From positions 1 to 20,583 of IMG/VR virus record IMGVR_UViG_3300046096_001078: a stretch of 20,583 nucleotides of DNA; one strand, given 5' to 3'. Of the stretch, positions 6,164 through 13,069 are shown piece after piece. The notes under the pieces were generated by a model. That model was not told where the DNA came from. It saw nothing but the letters and a program-made list of their open reading frames with translations, and did not search any database. This DNA is from a virus. Position 1 is the stretch's first letter, and the number at the start of each line of letters is the position of its first letter. The translations under genes were made by a program, and so were the position numbers.

Positions 6164-6193
6164 TCTTCAAATTATATTATTAAAGAGGTAAAA

Positions 6194-6415
6194 ATGCCAA
6201 TATGTCCAAGATGCAACGGAAAATCATTTATTAAGCATGGGAAAACACCAGCAGGATCACAGCTAATTAAATGTCAACATTGTCATAAAGTATTTGTTCC
6301 CGAACCTAAAACATCAGGAAGAAAACTTATTGGCGATCGCCCATTAACACCTTACGAAAGAATTAAAAAATATAACGAGAAAAAAAGAAAACAAGAGGAT
6401 AAAAACAATGACTAA
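6194..6415 (+). CDS. Zinc-ribbon protein, transposase N-terminus-like
   Basis: 73 residues. CPRC (4-7) and CQHC (27-30) form a four-Cys zinc ribbon, with KHGKTPAGSQLIKC between, the pattern seen at the N-terminus of IS1/IS1595-type transposases and in free-standing cyanobacterial proteins. The C-terminus (GRKLIGDRPLTPYERIKKYNEKKRKQ) is basic and likely binds nucleic acid. No transposase catalytic domain follows and no terminal repeats are seen, so this is not evidence of an insertion sequence. A HIP1 site lies inside (6333-6340). It overlaps the next gene by 8 bases. Confidence 0.8.
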   Translation: MPICPRCNGKSFIKHGKTPAGSQLIKCQHCHKVFVPEPKTSGRKLIGDRPLTPYERIKKYNEKKRKQEDKNND

Positions 6416-6638
6416 AATTAAATTAATTAAATCTTTATTGGACACTTTCAAAAAGATTGATAGCGTAAGCATTAGTAACGAGGATACTTTTTTTGTTACT
6501 CGATATAAAAATAGATTACTTTTAATTAAAGCAAAATCTGATAGGTTTAAACTAAAAGCGGATTATACTTTACTAACTCAAATCCCTACTAAATTTGTCA
6601 ATCCAAAATTAACTAGATTTATTGAAAGTCACTATTAA
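6408..6638 (+). CDS. Small basic hypothetical protein, coupled to the zinc-ribbon gene
   Basis: 76 residues, lysine-rich. The ATG lies within the last codons of the zinc-ribbon gene, preceded by AAGAGGATAAAAACA, so translation is probably coupled. Strand pattern SVSISNEDTFFVTRYKNRLLLIKAK suggests a small beta-sheet domain. No family recognised. It is the last gene of the left plus-strand block; an intrinsic terminator begins 27 bases after its stop. Confidence 0.75.
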   Translation: MTKIKLIKSLLDTFKKIDSVSISNEDTFFVTRYKNRLLLIKAKSDRFKLKADYTLLTQIPTKFVNPKLTRFIESHY

Positions 6639-6664
6639 CCCACTCATATAACATTATCTAAAAC

Positions 6665-6704
6665 AACTAGGTTTTTCTCTCAAGAGAGCCTAGTTATTTT
6701 CTTT
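6665..6704 (+). terminator. Intrinsic terminator of the left gene block
   Basis: AACTAGG (6665-6671) pairs with CCTAGTT (6689-6695), with an inner CTCT/AGAG helix, followed by ATTTTCTTTT. This is the first hairpin in the block with a proper T-rich tail. Confidence 0.75.
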
Positions 6705-6773
6705 TATAGGGAATCATCAATAAGACTAAAATAAAGCCATTAATAAGCAAACAAACAGCAATAGATAGAATAA

Positions 6774-7032
6774 TTAAATCAATGCGGGTTGTATTATTTT
6801 TAAATTCTCTTTTAATTCTTCAATGTAATCTTTGTTTAATTCGATCGCCACATATTTTTTATTTTGCCTACTTGCTTCATTTACCACCGTACTAATACCA
6901 GCAAATGGTTATTTTCTAAACCTAATTAATCTAATTTCTTAATCCAAAATACGGAGGAGAAGTAACACAACAATCTATTGACTTATTAGCTAACGACTTT
7001 AAAACTTCCCGACAATCACCTTCTAAAATCAT
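6774..7032 (-). pseudogene. Remnant of a DNA N4/N6 methyltransferase
   Basis: On the minus strand an ATG at 7032 opens MILEGDCREVL, then SIDCCVTSPPYFGLRN and a TAG at 6933-6931. TSPPYFGLR is the catalytic motif of amino-methyltransferases, in the usual place after GDCREVL. From 6908 another frame reads PFAGISTVVNEA, then KKYVAIELNKDYIEELK and ends at TAA 6774-6776, corresponding to the C-terminal SAM-binding motif (FxGxxT) and the IEL..YIE end. About 200 or more residues between them are missing. The order suggests the class with TSPPY before FxG. The product cannot be functional. Confidence 0.8.
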
Positions 7033-7329
7033 CTTATTTTAATTGCAACTATAAAACAATCATACTACACAAAAAGATAACTTGACCATAGATGAAAATC
7101 TATACATTAATAATTAGTCAATTTATCCCTTATTTATTGTCTTTAGGTATGAATAGTTATTTATCGGTGAAGGTAGCCTTATTTCTTTAAATAACCATCA
7201 CTAGAGAAAATAATTACTTATTCCCTTAACTGCTTCTTTTCTCTTTAACAAAAAAAAGAAAAAAAAATCTCGTCCGCATAATTAGATTGATCTTTATTTA
7301 TTTGATGAATAATTGAGTTAGTTATTATT

Positions 7330-7428
7330 ATGTCATACGAAAACCTAACGATAGGCAACCTTAATCAGGAAGCCTGATACAGACTATCTAATGCAGAAAC
7401 TCGTCGATTGGTGAAACTCTATCATTAA
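7330..7428 (+). pseudogene. Decayed small frame interrupted by TGA
   Basis: ATG 7330 opens MSYENLTIGNLNQEA, hits TGA at 7375-7377, then continues in the same frame as YRLSNAETRRLVKLYH before TAA 7426-7428. Both halves look protein-like and helical after the stop. It lies where a terminase gene would precede the portal, and LSNAETRRLVKL is loosely like the start of some terminases, but this is only a suggestion. Chance is not excluded. Confidence 0.3.
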
Positions 7429-7552
7429 TAAAACAACTATAGATAAAACTCTATAGATAAAGATAGATCATTAATTGGTTAAACTTATCGATTAAAGAAT
7501 AGTCATAAATAAAACTGATGAATCGTCAATTGGCAAAAAACTATAGATGAAA
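7401..7552. repeat. Cluster of degenerate direct repeats
   Basis: Motif A, TCRTYRATTGG-like, occurs at 7401-7411 (TCGTCGATTGG), 7468-7478 (TCATTAATTGG) and 7523-7533 (TCGTCAATTGG), each followed by an A-rich stretch. Motif B, CTATAGATRAA, occurs at 7437-7447, 7451-7461 and 7541-7551. Spacing is irregular. It could be an iteron-like region, a protein-binding cluster or relics of duplication. Confidence 0.5.
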
Positions 7553-7652
7553 AGATGAGCATAGAGAAAAAGCTATGAATAATAATGTGCGATCGCCAAG
7601 TAGTTATAAAAAATCTTATAATAAAAGAAAAGATAAATTATAAAAAAAATAA

Positions 7653-9116
7653 ATGAAGATCATTAAATTGAATAAAGATAGCTTGTATAATCCGCATAGT
7701 GGTTTGGGAACAGAATATAGTCCTTTAAAAAATACTTTTTTCGATTTCAACTTGCCAAATAATCCAGATAATAGAGATAGTTTTTCATTGCTGTATCGGA
7801 CGTTATGGCAAATTCAAAAAGTAGTAGATTATTTTCCGAATGAGATGACAAAAGAATGGGGAAAATTAACCTTAAAAAGGAATAGGAAAGTACAGAATGA
7901 AATAGACGAAGCTACGGATAATTTAAGAGAGGTTTTTAGAGAAGGTCAAAAATTAGCTAATTTATACGGATCAGCAATGGCAGTAATTTATATTGAAGAT
8001 GGTGGCGAGTTATACGAACCAGTAAATTATGACAAAATAAAATCTTTTCAAGGGTATTCAAGAATATTTGATAGATGGGAATTGACAATAGCCCCTAAAA
8101 GTTATTCTAATAATGAACCCTATAATCCTGAATATTACACTTTATTGACTTATTCAAGCAATCAAAAAATACCGAATAATACTTTCATCCATAAAGATAG
8201 AATATTGAGATTCAGGGGAAAACAATTACCCCCCTATGAACAAATATTAAATCAAGGTTGGGAGGATTCGGTATTACAACCATTCTTAAATCCGCTGAAA
8301 AATTATCTAGCTGGTTATCAATATGTTACAGAAGCACTAAAAGATTTTGAAATAATGATTGTCAAGATACAAGATTTAAACGAAAAGTTGTCGGCAAGTG
8401 AACAGGGTTATAGAGCGATAAAACAAAGAGCAAAAGAAGTGAGTATTGATGCAAGTAGTCAGCGTGGTTTATGGATGGATAAAGAAACGGAAGAGGTACA
8501 GATATTAAGTAGAAATTTCAGTAATGTAGAGAAAATAGTCGATATTGCATTAAGAGAAATGATCGGAGCTTCGGGAATTGATCCAGGTGAATTTTATAAA
8601 GAAAAAGATCAAATAAAAGCTAACTCAAAAGAAGAAAGGTTGGCATCAGCTAATCGTATTTTATCTTTACAAGAAGAGAAATGGGGGAAGCTAATAGAAA
8701 CACAATTAGATTTGATTCTAGCCCCGTACAATATCAAAAAAAGCAATAGAAAATGGGAATGGCTATCAACTTATTCCCCAACAGAAAATGAGAAGTTAGA
8801 AATGGACGATCAAGAGTCAATTACTTTGGATAGATATATCTCTAATGGTGTATTAACGGCTGAGGAAGTAAGATCATCTGTATTTGATAATTCCGATACA
8901 AAAATAATGTTAAATGAAGTCGATAAAAAAAATGTATTAAAAGAACCTGAAAATATAGAAGAAAAACCATTAAATGAAACTATAGAAAAAAAAGAAAATA
9001 AAAAAGATGCTCAAGATGAGGTAGAGAAATTTGTAGTACAAGAAAATTTAGAATTATTACCAAATAGTTATTATGATATAGATTTAAAAGACTTAGAAGC
9101 AATTGAAGAAGATTAA
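7653..9116 (+). CDS. Phage portal protein (DUF1073/PF06381 type)
   Basis: 487 residues, usual for the family. The portal forms the dodecameric DNA channel at the capsid vertex. Family-typical stretches: LLYRTLWQIQKVVDYFPNEM (46-65), LANLYGSAMAVIYIEDG (101-117), FIHKDRILRFRG (178-189), then ILSRNFSNVEKIVD (284-297) and IGASGIDPGEFY (304-315), where related portals read SRNFSGL..VL. and ASGIP. The last 70 residues are acidic and lysine-rich and probably disordered. The ATG has little ribosome-site signal. No terminase precedes it and no capsid gene follows it; the neighbours downstream run the other way, meeting its stop with a 4-base overlap. Residue assignments are from memory of the family. 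Confidence 0.85.
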   Translation: MKIIKLNKDSLYNPHSGLGTEYSPLKNTFFDFNLPNNPDNRDSFSLLYRTLWQIQKVVDYFPNEMTKEWGKLTLKRNRKVQNEIDEATDNLREVFREGQKLANLYGSAMAVIYIEDGGELYEPVNYDKIKSFQGYSRIFDRWELTIAPKSYSNNEPYNPEYYTLLTYSSNQKIPNNTFIHKDRILRFRGKQLPPYEQILNQGWEDSVLQPFLNPLKNYLAGYQYVTEALKDFEIMIVKIQDLNEKLSASEQGYRAIKQRAKEVSIDASSQRGLWMDKETEEVQILSRNFSNVEKIVDIALREMIGASGIDPGEFYKEKDQIKANSKEERLASANRILSLQEEKWGKLIETQLDLILAPYNIKKSNRKWEWLSTYSPTENEKLEMDDQESITLDRYISNGVLTAEEVRSSVFDNSDTKIMLNEVDKKNVLKEPENIEEKPLNETIEKKENKKDAQDEVEKFVVQENLELLPNSYYDIDLKDLEAIEED

Positions 9117-9427
9117 TCTTGACTGCGGGAATTATGGGTATCGCCACTAGAAGGAATAAAACCGTTTACTTTCATCAAATAAGATTCAATGCCATCAATT
9201 CTTTTTTCTATATTTTTTAGATATATTCTTATCTCGGCTTTACTTGCTCTGAGGTTAGACGCATTCTCTTTAATACCTTCTTTGATTTTATTCGTATCAC
9301 TTGACAAAACGCTCATAATATCATTTTTGATCATTGTTTGTTTTGTGGTATTTAAGTAGTTAAATATGGGAATACCGAAAATTGTTAGCAATCCTACTAT
9401 CACTGTTACGATTAATTCAGGGCTCAT
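9113..9427 (-). CDS. Membrane-anchored coiled-coil protein, holin-accessory-like
   Basis: 104 residues. One membrane segment at about 4-24 (LIVTVIVGLLTIFGIPIFNYL) is followed by a charged helix (about 30-88) with heptad character (IKEGIKENASNLRASKAEIR, YLKNIEKRIDGIESYL). This TM-then-coil layout is seen among small phage membrane proteins and is repeated in the 12678-12875 protein of this window. Its role, possibly in lysis or host takeover, is inference. Last gene of the minus-strand set that begins at 11172; it converges on the portal gene. A TTGACA sits 40 bases upstream (9472-9467, minus strand) and may give it its own promoter. Confidence 0.75.
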   Translation of the reverse strand: MSPELIVTVIVGLLTIFGIPIFNYLNTTKQTMIKNDIMSVLSSDTNKIKEGIKENASNLRASKAEIRIYLKNIEKRIDGIESYLMKVNGFIPSSGDTHNSRSQD

Positions 9428-9483
9428 TTTAAATATTAAGAATTATTGCAATTTCTATTTTAACATTGTCAAAAATCTTTATT

Positions 9484-9699
9484 TTAAATTTTTGTTTTTT
9501 CCCATTTGATTTTAAGATACTGTCTAATTGCTTTTGCTTCTGCTTTTGTGCGGTTATAAAGATCAATAACTTTAAGTAAATGATAAAAAAGAGTAATCAT
9601 ACTTAGAAGCAAAAGTAAAGGGTGACTATGAGCAGTAATAAGTCCGATTAGAAATAGAAAAGAGAAAAATAGATTTCGTTTATATTTAGTTTTTAGCAC
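9484..9699 (-). CDS. Small two-helix membrane protein (GTG start)
   Basis: 71 residues. Membrane segments at about 9-23 and 27-45, separated by a short HSHP turn, then a basic cytoplasmic-looking tail (RTKAEAKAIRQYLKIKWEKTK). The start codon is GTG at 9699-9697, one base after the TAA of the upstream gene, so it is probably translationally coupled. No family recognised; holin-like size and topology. Confidence 0.7.
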   Translation of the reverse strand: MLKTKYKRNLFFSFLFLIGLITAHSHPLLLLLSMITLFYHLLKVIDLYNRTKAEAKAIRQYLKIKWEKTKI

Positions 9700-9700
9700 C

Positions 9701-10237
9701 TTAAAATTTATTAATTTTTGTTATTATTAATGCTATCAAATATCGATTATTAACATTTATTTTTTGTTTAAGTATTTCTTCTAAAATCTTTTCTAGTCGT
9801 TCATTGATTTTATGTATATTTTGGTTAATGAAATCTTGTAATATTTGACATTCCTCGTCAAGTAGATTATAAAATCGACAAAATCTATCAAATTGCCCAT
9901 CAGAAAAAGGATATTTATCTTCCTCTAAAAAGATAACTTCATTGATTCGGTCATAAATAAATTTTGCGGGGACAAACGGCTCTATTTTAGGAAATACCAA
10001 CTCATAATTAAGATAATCTTTTTGCAATTTAGTGATCATATTTAATTTATTCAATAATGCCGATAAATTAGACTGATACAATTCTCCCGTATCTTTTTTC
10101 ACCTGTGGGATTAAAAAACCGTCATTTCTTTTATTAAAGCCCGTGAACAGCTTTTTTTTTGAGATATACACGGGCGTATCATAACTTACTTTTTCACTTA
10201 GTAGGTTCATTGCTTTTCTTACCAAATATAACTTCAT
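9701..10237 (-). CDS. Hypothetical protein
   Basis: 178 residues, helical, lysine- and leucine-rich, with a central aromatic section (PFSDGQFDRFCRFYNLL at about 110-126) and a helical C-terminus. No signal peptide or membrane segment. It overlaps the end of the upstream gene by 4 bases (stop and start share ATGA-type overlap) and ends one base before the GTG of the next gene, so it is in a tight operon with the three small paralogues. Function unknown. Confidence 0.82.
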   Translation of the reverse strand: MKLYLVRKAMNLLSEKVSYDTPVYISKKKLFTGFNKRNDGFLIPQVKKDTGELYQSNLSALLNKLNMITKLQKDYLNYELVFPKIEPFVPAKFIYDRINEVIFLEEDKYPFSDGQFDRFCRFYNLLDEECQILQDFINQNIHKINERLEKILEEILKQKINVNNRYLIALIITKINKF

Positions 10238-10431
10238 TTTAAGTAATCTTTTAATACTTCTAAAATATCGTTTACGTTTACCTCACTTAAATCTTTTAAT
10301 TGTATATTGAGTAGTAAAACCTCATCTTTATCTGCTTTTACTTCTATTGATGCAAACTCGGTTTTTATTGCATACTTAGAACCTTCAATATTATTTATTC
10401 CTTTACTTTCTAATACTTTTCTTAAATCCAT
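10234..10431 (-). CDS. Small paralogue 3 of a tandem trio
   Basis: 65 residues: M-D-L-R-K-V-L start, central strands (YAIKTEFASIEVKAD, VLLLNIQL) and ending VNVNDILEVLKDYLK. The opening M-[DE]-L-[QR]-K-x-L, the strand core and the ending [VK]x[DE]IL..[LI]K are shared with the genes at 10457 and 10706. It overlaps the next gene by 4 bases. Function unknown; the fold is probably beta-sheet plus a C-terminal helix. Confidence 0.78.
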   Translation of the reverse strand: MDLRKVLESKGINNIEGSKYAIKTEFASIEVKADKDEVLLLNIQLKDLSEVNVNDILEVLKDYLK

Positions 10432-10456
10432 TATTCCCCTTTTCTTTATTTCAAAA

Positions 10457-10678
10457 CTATTTTGTTATTGTTTTTAAATATGTCAAAATCTCTTTAACTT
10501 TTTCTTCTCCAATATCTGTCAATTCTATTCTCAGAGAAAAAATATTTACCCGTTTTTCTGGGTCTAATGACATTATCTGTTTTTTGTCAAGTTCTAGGCT
10601 CATATTTTTAACTGAAAAATAAGAATAATCTCGACAGATAGATGTATCCTCATAACCTAATTCTTTTTGTAAGTCCAT
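10457..10678 (-). CDS. Small paralogue 2 of a tandem trio
   Basis: 73 residues. Starts MDLQKELGYED and ends EEKVKEILTYLKTITK, with strands FSVKNMSLEL and NIFSLRIELT between. Its first residues and KVKEIL end match the gene at 10706 best. The intergenic sequence before it (AAGGGGTAAAGATAATG on the coding strand) gives a fair ribosome site. Function unknown. Confidence 0.78.
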   Translation of the reverse strand: MDLQKELGYEDTSICRDYSYFSVKNMSLELDKKQIMSLDPEKRVNIFSLRIELTDIGEEKVKEILTYLKTITK

Positions 10679-10705
10679 TATCTTTACCCCTTAATTATTT
10701 TATAT

Positions 10706-10900
10706 TTATTCAATGAAAGGTTTTATTACTGCCAAAATTTCTTTTACTTTGTCGTTCTCTATCATAGGAAACTCGATTTTTAAATTGGAGTATTCCCCAT
10801 TACTACTTTTTATTTCTACGATTGAATCACCTGCTCGTAATTGAGTATTTAGATATAATAATTTTTCTTTTTCTATACCTAATTCTTTTTGTAATTCCAT
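10706..10900 (-). CDS. Small paralogue 1 of a tandem trio
   Basis: 64 residues. Starts MELQKELGIEKEK and ends NDKVKEILAVIKPFIE, with strands SIVEIKSS and LKIEFPMI. Its start overlaps the stop of the upstream gene by one base (TAATG). Closest relative is the next gene downstream. The trio probably arose by tandem duplication and has since diverged strongly. Function unknown. Confidence 0.78.
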   Translation of the reverse strand: MELQKELGIEKEKLLYLNTQLRAGDSIVEIKSSNGEYSNLKIEFPMIENDKVKEILAVIKPFIE

Positions 10901-11172
10901 TATCTAAAATCCTTTTCTATGTTTTCTATTAACGCATCTTGGCAACTCAAACCCACTTCTGTGATTATTTGATTTACTGTAATCTGTGTTGTTTCAATTA
11001 TACTACTAAAACTATGAATTAGGGAAAATATATTAGAAATACTTATCAAAAGTAAAACTTTTTGATGGTGTTCAATCAAAAAGTCGTAATCTTCTTTTTC
11101 TAACTCCCATTCTATATTTGACTTCATCACTAGAAACTCGTCTAACTTTTGGGTAAAAATATCTGTATTCAT
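10900..11172 (-). CDS. Hypothetical helical protein, first gene of minus-strand operon
   Basis: 90 residues, helical (EWELEKEDYDFLIEHHQKVLLLI, then IFSLIHSFSSIIET). No family recognised. It is divergent from the plus-strand gene at 11237; the 64-base gap contains a perfect 20-base inverted repeat (11190-11209) 18 bases upstream of this start, a likely control site for both directions. Confidence 0.75.
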   Translation of the reverse strand: MNTDIFTQKLDEFLVMKSNIEWELEKEDYDFLIEHHQKVLLLISISNIFSLIHSFSSIIETTQITVNQIITEVGLSCQDALIENIEKDFR

Positions 11173-11189
11173 ATTATTTGTTTTATACT

Positions 11190-11209
11190 TGTAATATATT
11201 TATATTACA
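11190..11209. promoter_or_regulatory. Perfect inverted repeat in a divergent promoter region
   Basis: TGTAATATA (11190-11198) and TATATTACA (11201-11209) are exact complements around TT. It lies between the divergent starts at 11172 (minus) and 11237 (plus). The 11-base half TGTAATATATT recurs on the minus strand at 16435-16425, just upstream of the thymidylate synthase start. Likely an operator. Confidence 0.6.
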
Positions 11210-11236
11210 CAAAAATGAGAATAAAAAATAAAAATA

Positions 11237-11698
11237 ATGACAATTTCGTATCAAGGGTTACTGACAGAATTAAAAAGTATAAGCAAGGGGTTAAAAGGAG
11301 TAACGGGAACTCAGTACAACGCACTGTTTACCTTTAAAGAAGGCACGGGAAATATTGTTATTGATGAAACTACAGGCAACTATAATTTAGAAGGTGAAAC
11401 CCTCAGAACAGTTAAAGCTAAATTAATCAAAAGAAAAGACGGTACAGTAGAAAGTGACGGCGGTTTAAATTACTCAAGGGTATATTGTGAAGGTTGGTTA
11501 GTTATGCCCGTAGAATATAACGGACGCATTCCTAATGTAGTTAATTGTAGTTTCATTCAAAACAATTTATCTTATGAAGGTAAGTTTTATTTCACGGACG
11601 CTATTACAACACCAGTTACTGAATCTATAGATTTGGCGATCGCTATTGGGCAAGCTATACAAGGTTACTTTGAAATAAAAGGAGACAACGGATTATAA
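11237..11698 (+). CDS. Probable phage neck or tail protein
   Basis: 153 residues, soluble, beta-rich. It begins MTISYQGLLTELKSISKGLK, contains GETLRTVKAKLIKRKDGTVE and ends DLAIAIGQAIQGYFEIKG. I do not recognise a named family, but it is translationally coupled (TAATG, one-base overlap) to a tail-completion-like gene, and the layout of a strand-rich body with a terminal helix is common among head-tail connector and tail proteins. It carries a HIP1 site (11636-11643) near its end. Assignment to virion structure rests on context. Confidence 0.7.
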   Translation: MTISYQGLLTELKSISKGLKGVTGTQYNALFTFKEGTGNIVIDETTGNYNLEGETLRTVKAKLIKRKDGTVESDGGLNYSRVYCEGWLVMPVEYNGRIPNVVNCSFIQNNLSYEGKFYFTDAITTPVTESIDLAIAIGQAIQGYFEIKGDNGL

Positions 11699-12072
11699 TG
11701 AAATTTACTTTTGATGAAAAGAAATTCTTAAAAGAAGCGGAGAGAATAGCTATTAAAGGATTTGGCAAAGTAGCAGATGTAATGCAAGAACAAATAACTG
11801 AGGAAAAAAGAGAATACCCTAACCTTACCGTGCGGAGTTATGGTGAGGGTAAAACTGGACGTATTGCTACAAGTCCTAGAGACGTGGTAGATAGTGCAGA
11901 CTTAAGAGATAGTTTTATGACCGCTACTAGGATTGAAGGTAATACGATTATTTTTAATGCTACATGGGATGCGGATCATGCTAGTTTAGTTTATTTAGGA
12001 ACTGCTAAAATTCCTAGTTATACTTGGGTAGATAATGTAGTACAGACTATTAATTGGCAAACTATTCTTTAA
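11698..12072 (+). CDS. Tail-completion / neck protein, HK97 gp10-like
   Basis: 124 residues. FDEKKFLKEAERIAIKGFGK opens a long helix, then TGRIATSPRDVVDSADLRDS (about 53-72), a strand pair (GNTIIFNATWDADHASLVYLG) and a final SYTWVDNVV. The pattern RDVVDSADLRDSF... A.LVYLGT... W is typical of HK97-gp10-like proteins, which close the tail top or head-tail joint. Its start overlaps the previous stop by one base. Length is normal. Family call is from pattern recognition. Confidence 0.72.
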   Translation: MKFTFDEKKFLKEAERIAIKGFGKVADVMQEQITEEKREYPNLTVRSYGEGKTGRIATSPRDVVDSADLRDSFMTATRIEGNTIIFNATWDADHASLVYLGTAKIPSYTWVDNVVQTINWQTIL

Positions 12073-12223
12073 TCTTCTTTTCGCATAGTTGAAAGATGTT
12101 AATACATCCCATTACATAGAAAATAAGTATGAATATAAAAGCTACATTTAGACGACGAACAATTATCATGCCTATGATGGACAGGGAAACACTAATTACA
12201 TTCTCTATTTTTTTATTGTTCAT
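12062..12223 (-). CDS. Small two-helix membrane protein
   Basis: 53 residues: ATG at 12223, stop TAG at 12064-12062. Hydrophobic segments at about 8-22 (NVISVSLSIIGMIIV) and 27-45 (VAFIFILIFYVMGCINIFQ), with an Arg-Arg between and a lysine-rich tail. A purine run (AAGACAAGAAAA) precedes the ATG. It follows the 12627-12250 gene by 26 bases and overlaps the end of the 11698 gene by 11 bases in the convergent direction. Function unknown; similar in size and topology to the 9484 and 16940 proteins. Confidence 0.6.
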   Translation of the reverse strand: MNNKKIENVISVSLSIIGMIIVRRLNVAFIFILIFYVMGCINIFQLCEKKIKE

Positions 12224-12249
12224 TTTTCTTGTCTTTATTATTTATCGAT

Positions 12250-12627
12250 TTAAAATAACGCAAGTTGTCCTTCCCTTTCAACTGTTAACGGTTTTATCTC
12301 ATTAGCCATATTGTTATAGTAATTATCTATTTTATCAGCCAAACTTACTCTACCTTCAAATACTGTAACCATTCTAGCTGTGTTCATATTCTCTTTAATT
12401 GTGCCGATTAATTCTTTATATTCTTTATCAGCATATATCTCAAGATGGCGATCGCCTTTAGTTATAAAGCACCAATGATCTGGAACTTCTGCTTTTATCC
12501 ATAAACCATCTTCTGATATTGAAAGGATGTTACACCCTAAAGCAATTAAATCATTATCAATACGATAAAGTTCGGTGCGAATCCAATAACAATATGCGGG
12601 GAAGTTTATTATTATTTTATCTGTCAT
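12250..12627 (-). CDS. Hypothetical protein
   Basis: 125 residues. The N-terminal half looks alpha/beta (MTDKIIINFPAYCYWIRTEL, ALGCNILSISEDGLWIKAEVP), the C-terminal half helical, ending REGQLALF. No family recognised. A HIP1 site (12448-12455) lies inside the gene. It follows the 12875-12678 gene by 50 bases; the coding-strand context AAAGTTTAAAAAATG has little ribosome-site signal. Function unknown. Confidence 0.8.
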   Translation of the reverse strand: MTDKIIINFPAYCYWIRTELYRIDNDLIALGCNILSISEDGLWIKAEVPDHWCFITKGDRHLEIYADKEYKELIGTIKENMNTARMVTVFEGRVSLADKIDNYYNNMANEIKPLTVEREGQLALF

Positions 12628-12677
12628 TTTTTAAACTTTCTGTTAGTAGCCATACTCTGTATTCTACCATGAGTTGG

Positions 12678-12875
12678 TCACATTTTCTCGTGATAATCTT
12701 GTCTAGTCTTCAAAATGACTAATTGTTTCTCTAATTGGTCATTTCTCTTATCTAGTTGCTTTTCTACTTTACTAAGTCTATTCTCACTAATCACACCGAA
12801 TAATAGACTTAGTAGGGTATAACCGCCCGTTACTGTAAATAATATTTGCTGATAGTGTTCTAGTATGAAATTCAT
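12678..12875 (-). CDS. Membrane-anchored coiled-coil protein
   Basis: 65 residues. Membrane segment at about 9-29 (QQILFTVTGGYTLLSLLFGVI) followed by a charged heptad helix (RLSKVEKQLDKRNDQLEKQLVIL). The layout matches the 104-residue protein at 9113-9427, though the sequences differ. Such proteins occur near phage lysis genes, but no endolysin is present here. The upstream region shares a 20-base motif with the region upstream of the 17342 gene. Confidence 0.75.
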   Translation of the reverse strand: MNFILEHYQQILFTVTGGYTLLSLLFGVISENRLSKVEKQLDKRNDQLEKQLVILKTRQDYHEKM

Positions 12876-12885
12876 TTTACTTTTT

Positions 12886-12905
12886 ATTTTAGCAAAGTAT
12901 TTTTT
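12886..12905 (-). promoter_or_regulatory. Conserved upstream motif, possible extended -10
   Basis: On the plus strand ATTTTAGCAAAGTATTTTTT; read on the minus strand it contains TGCTAAAAT, an extended -10 shape. The same motif with one change is at 17386-17405 ahead of another minus-strand gene. Here it ends about 10 bases before the start codon, so transcription from it would be almost leaderless; it may instead be a regulator site. Confidence 0.4.
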
Positions 12906-12953
12906 ACGTGTAATTAATTTTAAATAAAACTATAATTTTATCTCTAAATTTGT

Positions 12954-12959
12954 TACAAT
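12954..12959 (+). promoter_or_regulatory. Candidate -10 of the antirepressor-like gene
   Basis: TACAAT sits within TTGTTACAATAAACAA, an interrupted dyad (TTGTT/AACAA). No good -35 is present 17 bases upstream (TATAAT). It would give a leader of about 105 bases before the 13070 start, containing AGCAA/TTGCT arms that could pair. Confidence 0.35.
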
Positions 12960-13069
12960 AAACAAAGGAAGTGAATACTAGAAAAGCAACCAGTAACGCA
13001 AATTACCAATTGCTTATTAACATCTAGCATCCCCTAAACCAGTTAAGTAACATAGGAGATATATTTATT

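Larger units (their letters stand above)
7033..7652. other. 620-base gap with no intact gene
   Basis: Very AT-rich. It holds a small perfect hairpin ATAGAT-GAAA-ATCTAT (7088-7103) directly after TTGACC (7082-7087), the decayed frame at 7330-7428, the degenerate repeats at 7401-7552 and one HIP1 site (7589-7596). A weak promoter could be formed by TTGACC and CATTAA (7105-7110) with the hairpin filling the spacer, but the -10 is poor. I see no RNA gene. Confidence 0.6.

Noticed and set aside
6194-6415. Insertion sequence marked by the zinc-ribbon gene
   Set aside because: There is no catalytic transposase domain, terminal inverted repeat or target duplication around it.
7088-7110. Promoter TTGACC-17-CATTAA with a hairpin spacer
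   Set aside because: The layout mimics the array promoters, but the -10 is poor and no intact gene lies downstream for over 500 bases.
7330-7428. TGA recoding (Trp or selenocysteine) in phage genes
   Set aside because: Only this doubtful frame contains an in-frame TGA; all long genes read through in the standard code, and no tRNA gene for TGA is visible.
11149-11337. Plus-strand 62-residue frame across the divergent promoter
   Set aside because: It overlaps the starts of two better genes and covers the perfect inverted repeat of the promoter region.
12628-12677. 17-residue minus-strand frame between 12678 and 12627 as a leader peptide
   Set aside because: It starts at ATGGTAGAATACAGA and overlaps the next start, but there is no ribosome site and it is too short to judge.
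12519-12722. Plus-strand frame opposite the 12250-12627 gene
   Set aside because: It lies antisense to a better-supported gene, spans the gap to the next one and has no ribosome site.
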